Of a DNA stretch of 64,000 nt, positions 59,119 to 64,000 are shown piece by piece (positions within the stretch are counted from its first letter, which is position 1; the number at the start of each line of letters is the position of its first letter). Source of the DNA: Neurospora tetrasperma FGSC 2508. Its lineage: Eukaryota; Ascomycota; Sordariomycetes; Sordariales; Sordariaceae. A model generated the notes under the pieces. It searched no databases. It was given only the letters and a program-made list of their open reading frames with translations, and was not told the DNA's origin. The position numbers and the translations under genes were made by a program. The stretch is taken from NCBI RefSeq assembly GCF_000213175.1, contig NW_009799103.1, forward strand, positions 3,249,896 through 3,313,895, written 5' to 3'.

Positions 59119-60777
59119 CTAACCTCCTGCGGCTGCAAAACCCCCCATCATTCCCCGAGGGACATTATGAGTATATGGAGGTCCATGTACATGTCCGTTC
59201 TGCTCCCGCTCTCGCTCCTGCTTTTGGCTCCTGTTATGGGTTCGTTCAACCCCAACCCCAACCTCAGAGGTACCCCTAAGCAGCCCGGTATAGCTGCTGA
59301 CGCTTGAATTTGATCGAGGGTCAGTCGTGGCCGCCGCGGATGTGGATGCGAACCTGGACAATGTCTCTTGACCGGTTGTCATTGATGGTCGTGGCTGAAG
59401 TGGAACTGCCGCTGGTGTATCAACCGCAGTAGCGCCAGAGCCAGAGCCAGAGCCAAAGCCAGAATCATGGCTTGTTTCAATGTGTTTTGCTTCGACGATA
59501 TGATGATGCTGCTGCTCTTGCAGCTGATGCCCGTGGGTGCTTTCTTCGTGCCTCTGATGCGTAATAATGACGACCTCGCGGGCTAACACGCGGAGTTGCG
59601 GAATGGAGGCTGCGCAGATGGTTGTGGCTACCTCAGCGGCGCCCCAGATGATAAGCCTGTACCCGTGGTCTAAAATATCATGAGACGTATGTGAGTATCA
59701 AGTGTAGAAGTTATGGAAGAAGGGAGAGAAAAAGAAAGGTATTTGACAGGTACTGTGGGCTACTAACAAGAGAAGTCACCGTGTATAATTTCCGGAACCA
59801 TGGAGCATTTGACGAACGCTGTGCATGCTGCACTGCCGGGAGAGACACCTGCGGTTAGGTTTGGAACTGGCATTGGAGAGGAGGGATGTGAGCTCTCTTA
59901 CAAGAGACCCATGCTCATGGCAATACCGATTCCGATCTTTTCCTTTCGTTGCATGTGAAGATCCCATATCAGACACCAGGGCAGGATGGCAAGCACGATG
60001 TCCATCAGACCCGAGTATACTGCAGAAATGGATTAACATGACGGAATCGAGAACACCCAGCTACCCCTTGTCAGGGGGCTTGACACTCACTTCCAGCGAA
60101 CATCATGGAAGAAGCCGTGAATTTGATGCTCAGGCAGTTCGGTTCGTCGTCTTCATTCCCATGCTCATCAACTCCGCATTGTATCCATACCGCTATCACG
60201 TTGAAGATTATGAACGAGTTCATTGTTGCAATGATGACCAGGACCAGTGCCCTGATTTTTGGTCGGTCCCGTATAAGGCGTAAAACAGTGAGGCCAAATG
60301 AAGTCTTGCTCCAAACGGCACCTAGCATCATTACCGTGGTGGAGAGGTTCGTAAGAGTGTTGATATGCTTGAGGTGGTCGGCCTTTATGGTATCCCTGTG
60401 TTTCCCAAAACCAAGACGAATGTTGATGGTGTTGACGATGGCATCGAGTATGAGGCAAAGCTACGCATCATGGAAAGGAGGTTAGAGAGGTCAGTGGTTG
60501 ACAACAAAAGATCTACAAGAAGTGTTCCAGGCATTGGGGGTACAAGCGTAGGGGCGCGTAGCTGGCTTACCCAAGCGGCAACGAGAACATGATCGTCCCA
60601 CCACAGAGATGTTTTCCGCAGAACCTTGCTGTACATGCGGAGGCCGAAGAACAAGGCCGACACGCAGACCAGCAACCAGTCGGCAATGATTATTTCGGGC
60701 CCTACAGATACTGGGGTATAGCCGGCGTTGCTCTCTGACCGGCCGAATCGAAAATTCTGCCTCTCAAAGATAGGCAT
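59119..60777 (-). CDS. Rhodopsin-domain integral membrane protein (fungal SAT4/PTH11-like)
   Basis: A multi-pass membrane protein of the fungal rhodopsin-like domain family (SAT4/PTH11-type); the ligand and role are unknown. I infer five exons: 60571-60777, 60091-60460, 59902-60019, 59780-59832 and 59119-59669, giving 432 aa. Helices in order include IIIADWLLVCVSALFFGLRM, then KTSLWWDDHVLVAAWLCLIL with the conserved WWDD motif. After RLGFGKH come STTVMMLGAVWSKTSFGLTV, LVLVIIATMNSFIIFNVIAV, YSGLMDIVLAILPWCLIWDL, MQRKEKIGIGIAMSMGL and RLIIWGAAEVATTICAASIP. The C-terminal ~150 residues are cytosol-like, His/Gln- and Ser-rich. The start is MPIFERQNF; the frame is open upstream only from TTG. The short exon 4 is inferred from phase and the FAACTAFVKC helix and is the least certain part. 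Confidence 0.87.
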
Positions 60778-62466
60778 CGTGTGGTGAGAGGTAGTTGAGA
60801 ATGCCAAAATGGGACATTCCAACGAACGCCTAAAACAACTCTTTGGGAAGTTTGCGAGATGGGAGAGTCAGTACTGGTGCCTTGCCCAGTGACTAGACCA
60901 AGTGTTGAATCTCGAGTGATAACCAGGCATAGCTCATTGGCACGGGGCCGAAGGTTTTGAGGATAATCTGTGTCTCACGAGCAATCTCGCACATAATGCT
61001 AGTGGCCAGGAGGAGAGATGCTGAGTTATGGTACCACGAATGTGCGAAGGACTACTTACCCTCCGTCTGGACTGATGGTGGAAGTTTGCTTGCTTTTCGT
61101 TTGAAACATAGTCCCTTGATAGTACGAGCACTGCTTGGCAAGCATGGCCACTGATGACCAAATTGGCCAAGGGGTTGTCTTCCAGGCAAATAATATTCTG
61201 TGTGAGTCTCGGACAGCCATCATGACAATAGGCCAATGATGATATGAGGAGGATGGATTCTTGGGCACGCCATTCCTTTTTACTTCAAGGTGTTCCAGCT
61301 GAGCCAATTCGTCTGATATCGCCGGGCAGATGTATGGTAAGTTCTGGGAGATGGGACTTATAAGCTTAGCCAACACGTGAAGTCATGGGTTGGGAGGCGA
61401 TCAACGAGGAGTGCATATCTTGTCTTGATCTGCCTCATTCCCGAAGACCACGGCCCGCGGCCTGTGACACGCGAACGCGCACTCCCACTCGAGAGCAGCG
61501 TGTCATGTTCCTTGGAAGCCGGTTGTTGTGCCAGGGAGAACATCAGACTGTTTGCTTTTTGGTTGAGATTAGTATACCAAAGTGTCAAGTGTTTGGCCAT
61601 TTATGTCGTCCTTCTCGACTCGAAGCATGTCGTTGACCACCTTCATTTGCCGGAGTCAGGTTTCGGGGACACAAGCAGACCATGCCGGATTGTTTGGTAA
61701 CACACTAGTTTGTGGAACCTGAAGGAATGGGAGTTGACACTTGCGACATTGTGATTACCAGGCAACAATCGCGTCCACCAAAAGATGGAGTCTGGGGTGT
61801 ACAGTCGTATAGTGTAAATGTTGAGAAGAAGAAAGTGGTGGGTTCCCTTAGCGAGTGGAAAGAAGAAAGAAGAAAGGAAAAATCCCATGACGAGATGAAG
61901 CAGCACGTCGTCGTTTAGCGTGATTAGAGATACGCTGTGATGGGGCAGAGTCTGGAACCTCACTTAGTGCACAAGTACACTACACCACAGCGGGCTTAGC
62001 AGGGGTACCTAGTGTAGAGGTAGGGTACTACAAACATCCAATGACGTCACTGCATCTACCTCTATTCTCCTGTGTATTCCTGGGTCACAGCCAGCTTTTC
62101 AGGGCTGTGAGAGCCGTTGTGTCGGTTACTATTGAATCCCGTCCAAGGTCGGGCCTTGCTTGAACAGGGTTGTTTGGATTGGGACGGGGGCAGTGTTTTT
62201 ACTCTACCTGGTTTTAAAGTTCTGACAGTGATCCCGTTTGTCAGTGTTCGTCCCATCTCCCGATCCAACCTACTCTTCTTTCTCGCTTTCTACAGTAGTT
62301 CATGTCCTACCTCCCGTCATTACCATCATTACGACAACTCATTTTGCGACAACTTTAATTGCCATTGCTGATGGTACCCTCAAATAGTCGCCTGTACCCA
62401 CCTATGCAATCCAACATATGACGACCCTTGCTTGAACACACATATCTCTACAGACCAGCTGCAACG
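60778..62466. other. Divergent intergenic region; no supported gene
   Basis: About 1.7 kb between the divergent membrane-protein and uniporter genes, containing both promoters. Overlapping short frames at 61056-61963 on both strands have no protein-like features. Confidence 0.5.
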
Positions 62467-64000
62467 ATGAACTGCGTGCGCATGCGGCTACAATGCCGCT
62501 TGATGCCATCTTCCAATACTCTGGGCCGTTGGTGTCTTGAATCACCCCAGAAGAATCTCACCCTTCACCGTCCTAGGATATCCATTGTCGCACTGAGACA
62601 AGCCTCTACCTCGGTGTCGCCCAAGACCAGGGAAACAGAAGCCGAGGCAAAAGCCAAGAAATTGGACCAAAAACGGCTTGACGAACACGAAGAGGAGGTC
62701 AGGGCGCGCGAGCAACAAGTAAGACGCCCATGGCATCGCGAAGGTGCCGATAAGCCTCCGGTCGAAGGCAATACCGAACCCATAGCAAAAGGTAATAAGC
62801 AACTGCAGACATGGAGAATGCCGTACTCAGAACCCATCACTGACCATCTTCCTCGCTAGGCAAGCTGCTGACAACGCCGACTCGTCTCCTCAAACTCATA
62901 CTTCCTCTACCCCTTCGTGTCGAAAAAGACCAAAAGAACAATGGCCGTAACAATGAGTACGGCCGTTCGATATCCCTCAACAGCGACATCCAGCCACTCG
63001 CTCTGCTTATACACCCACAACAGCCACTTTCCTACGTCGAACGCCTGATCCAAACCGAGCTTCCGCCTGTGGTCGAAAGTGGCCAGGAAAAAATCCCCAA
63101 CGTTTACTTCCGAGCCGAAGATTCCGAACAAGGCGACCAGAAACCCATGAGCCGCTCCGAAGCGAGATCCAAGGACAATGGCGGGGAGCCTAGCGAGTAC
63201 AATACCAACCTGTCACACGTGGCCTCCTATTCCGGACTTGGCCACCGAGGCCCCAAGCGGAGTTCCCAAGATAAGAGATGGGTGCGGTGGAGCAGTAGTA
63301 CCGAAATGGGCGACTTTATTCGGGACGCAGCGCGCGGCCGAGAGTTTGCCATTGAAATCGAAGGCTATAACATTGAGATGCGCGTGAGTGTTCCCTCGTT
63401 CGGGGACCGGACCTATTACATGCGCCAGCGTCTGCGTAAAATGAGCTCCGAGATCGACGGGTTGGCCAAGATTAAGCACGAGTGCGATCTCCTGGCACAC
63501 CGGAGCGCACATCGCCTCGCCAAGGGCGGGTTTGGCCTGCTTGCTGGGTGGTGGGGAGTGGTGTACTATGTGACGTTCCATACCGAGTTTGGCTGGGATC
63601 TGGTCGAGCCGGTGACGTACCTGGCGGGACTGACGACCATCATGGGCGGTTATCTGTGGTTCCTCTATATCAACAAGGACCTTAGCTACAAGGCTGCCAT
63701 GAATGTGACGGTTTCGAGAAGGCAGCATGCCTTGTACGAGATGAAGGGCTTCGACATTGAGCGGTGGGAGCAGTTGGTGCAGGACGCAAACGCGCTGAGG
63801 AGGGAGATCCGAGTGATTGCGGTGGAATACGACGTTGACTGGGATGAGACACGCGACGTGGGTGAAGACGTAAAGGATGTCCTCGACGAAGAGAGGTCAA
63901 GGAGAGACGACGAGCACCGGTCGATTGAGAAGGAGAAGGACGAGAAATTCACCGAGGATGAAAAGAGAAAACGCAAGAAGGAGAAGGGGTCCAAGGAGGA
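62467..64000 (+). CDS. mcu: Mitochondrial calcium uniporter pore subunit (MCU), 3' end cut by window
   Basis: The pore subunit for Ca2+ entry across the inner mitochondrial membrane. Exons 62467-62791 and 62860 onward; about 488 codons are visible and the frame is still open at the window end. The N-terminus ([20 protein letters not shown]) is basic and lacks acids, as expected for a mitochondrial presequence. A charged Glu/Lys/Arg segment follows. The matrix domain includes [38 protein letters not shown] and [20 protein letters not shown]. The first coiled coil has [20 protein letters not shown]. Two membrane helices flank the selectivity motif WDLVEP (about 354-359): [20 protein letters not shown] before it and [20 protein letters not shown] after it. 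A second coiled coil, then a Lys/Glu-rich tail, ends the visible part. Length and motifs match the well-studied N. crassa protein. Confidence 0.95.

Noticed and set aside
1-64000. CRISPR arrays, bacterial operons, insertion sequences, phage or virus genes
   Set aside because: None seen. The DNA is eukaryotic with spliceosomal introns, and no direct-repeat/spacer arrays or viral proteins were recognised.

Overview
The window reads as chromosomal DNA of a filamentous ascomycete, almost certainly Neurospora crassa or a very close relative. The support is: short introns with GT..AG ends and CTAAC/CTAAT branch points in most genes; recognisable orthologues of N. crassa ARG-10, the mitochondrial calcium uniporter, a high-affinity glucose transporter, RTT106 and YVH1; and one strongly A+T-rich, TpA-rich block that looks like a transposon mutated by RIP (repeat-induced point mutation). 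Exon structures were built by hand from splice motifs, reading phase and family alignment from memory. No search was run.

Layout, left to right. 1-5.2 kb: no convincing gene. 5.3-6.2 kb (+): disordered hypothetical protein. 7.0-8.7 kb (-): polynucleotide kinase 3'-phosphatase (DNA end repair). 12.1-14.0 kb (+): MFS glucose transporter. 15.0-17.1 kb (+): PhoD-type phosphodiesterase/alkaline phosphatase. 18.0-19.5 kb (+): unknown protein with an internal duplication. 20.7-21.3 kb (-): small unknown protein. 23.9-25.2 kb (-): alpha/beta hydrolase. 26.0-28.4 kb (-): very acidic 2EXR-domain protein. 29.6-31.1 kb (-): YVH1-type dual-specificity phosphatase. 32.4-34.6 kb (-): C2H2 zinc-finger protein.

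A gene-poor interval of about 15 kb follows (34.6-49.7 kb). Its only identifiable content is a 2,684-bp Tc1/pogo-Fot1-type DNA transposon with near-perfect inverted ends and a TA target duplication, its interior degraded by RIP. The rest is microsatellites, homopolymers and GGTA/TACC-rich sequence.

The right end is dense. RTT106 histone chaperone (-) and argininosuccinate lyase arg-10 (-) come first. arg-10 shares a promoter interval containing a TGACTCA CPC-1/Gcn4-type site with the divergent VPS4-associated protein gene (+). Then come a short-chain dehydrogenase (+), a rhodopsin-type integral membrane protein (-), and the mitochondrial calcium uniporter (+), whose last few codons run off the window.

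The genes are not an operon or an evident biosynthetic cluster. They are ordinary housekeeping and hypothetical genes. I did not find a convincing undescribed multi-gene system. The most interesting leads are the RIP-mutated element with intact ends, the duplicated-module protein at 18.0 kb, a set of introns with the unusual donor GTTCGY/GTTTGT, an overlapping upstream ORF on vfa1, and a frame-preserving intron in the hydrolase gene.
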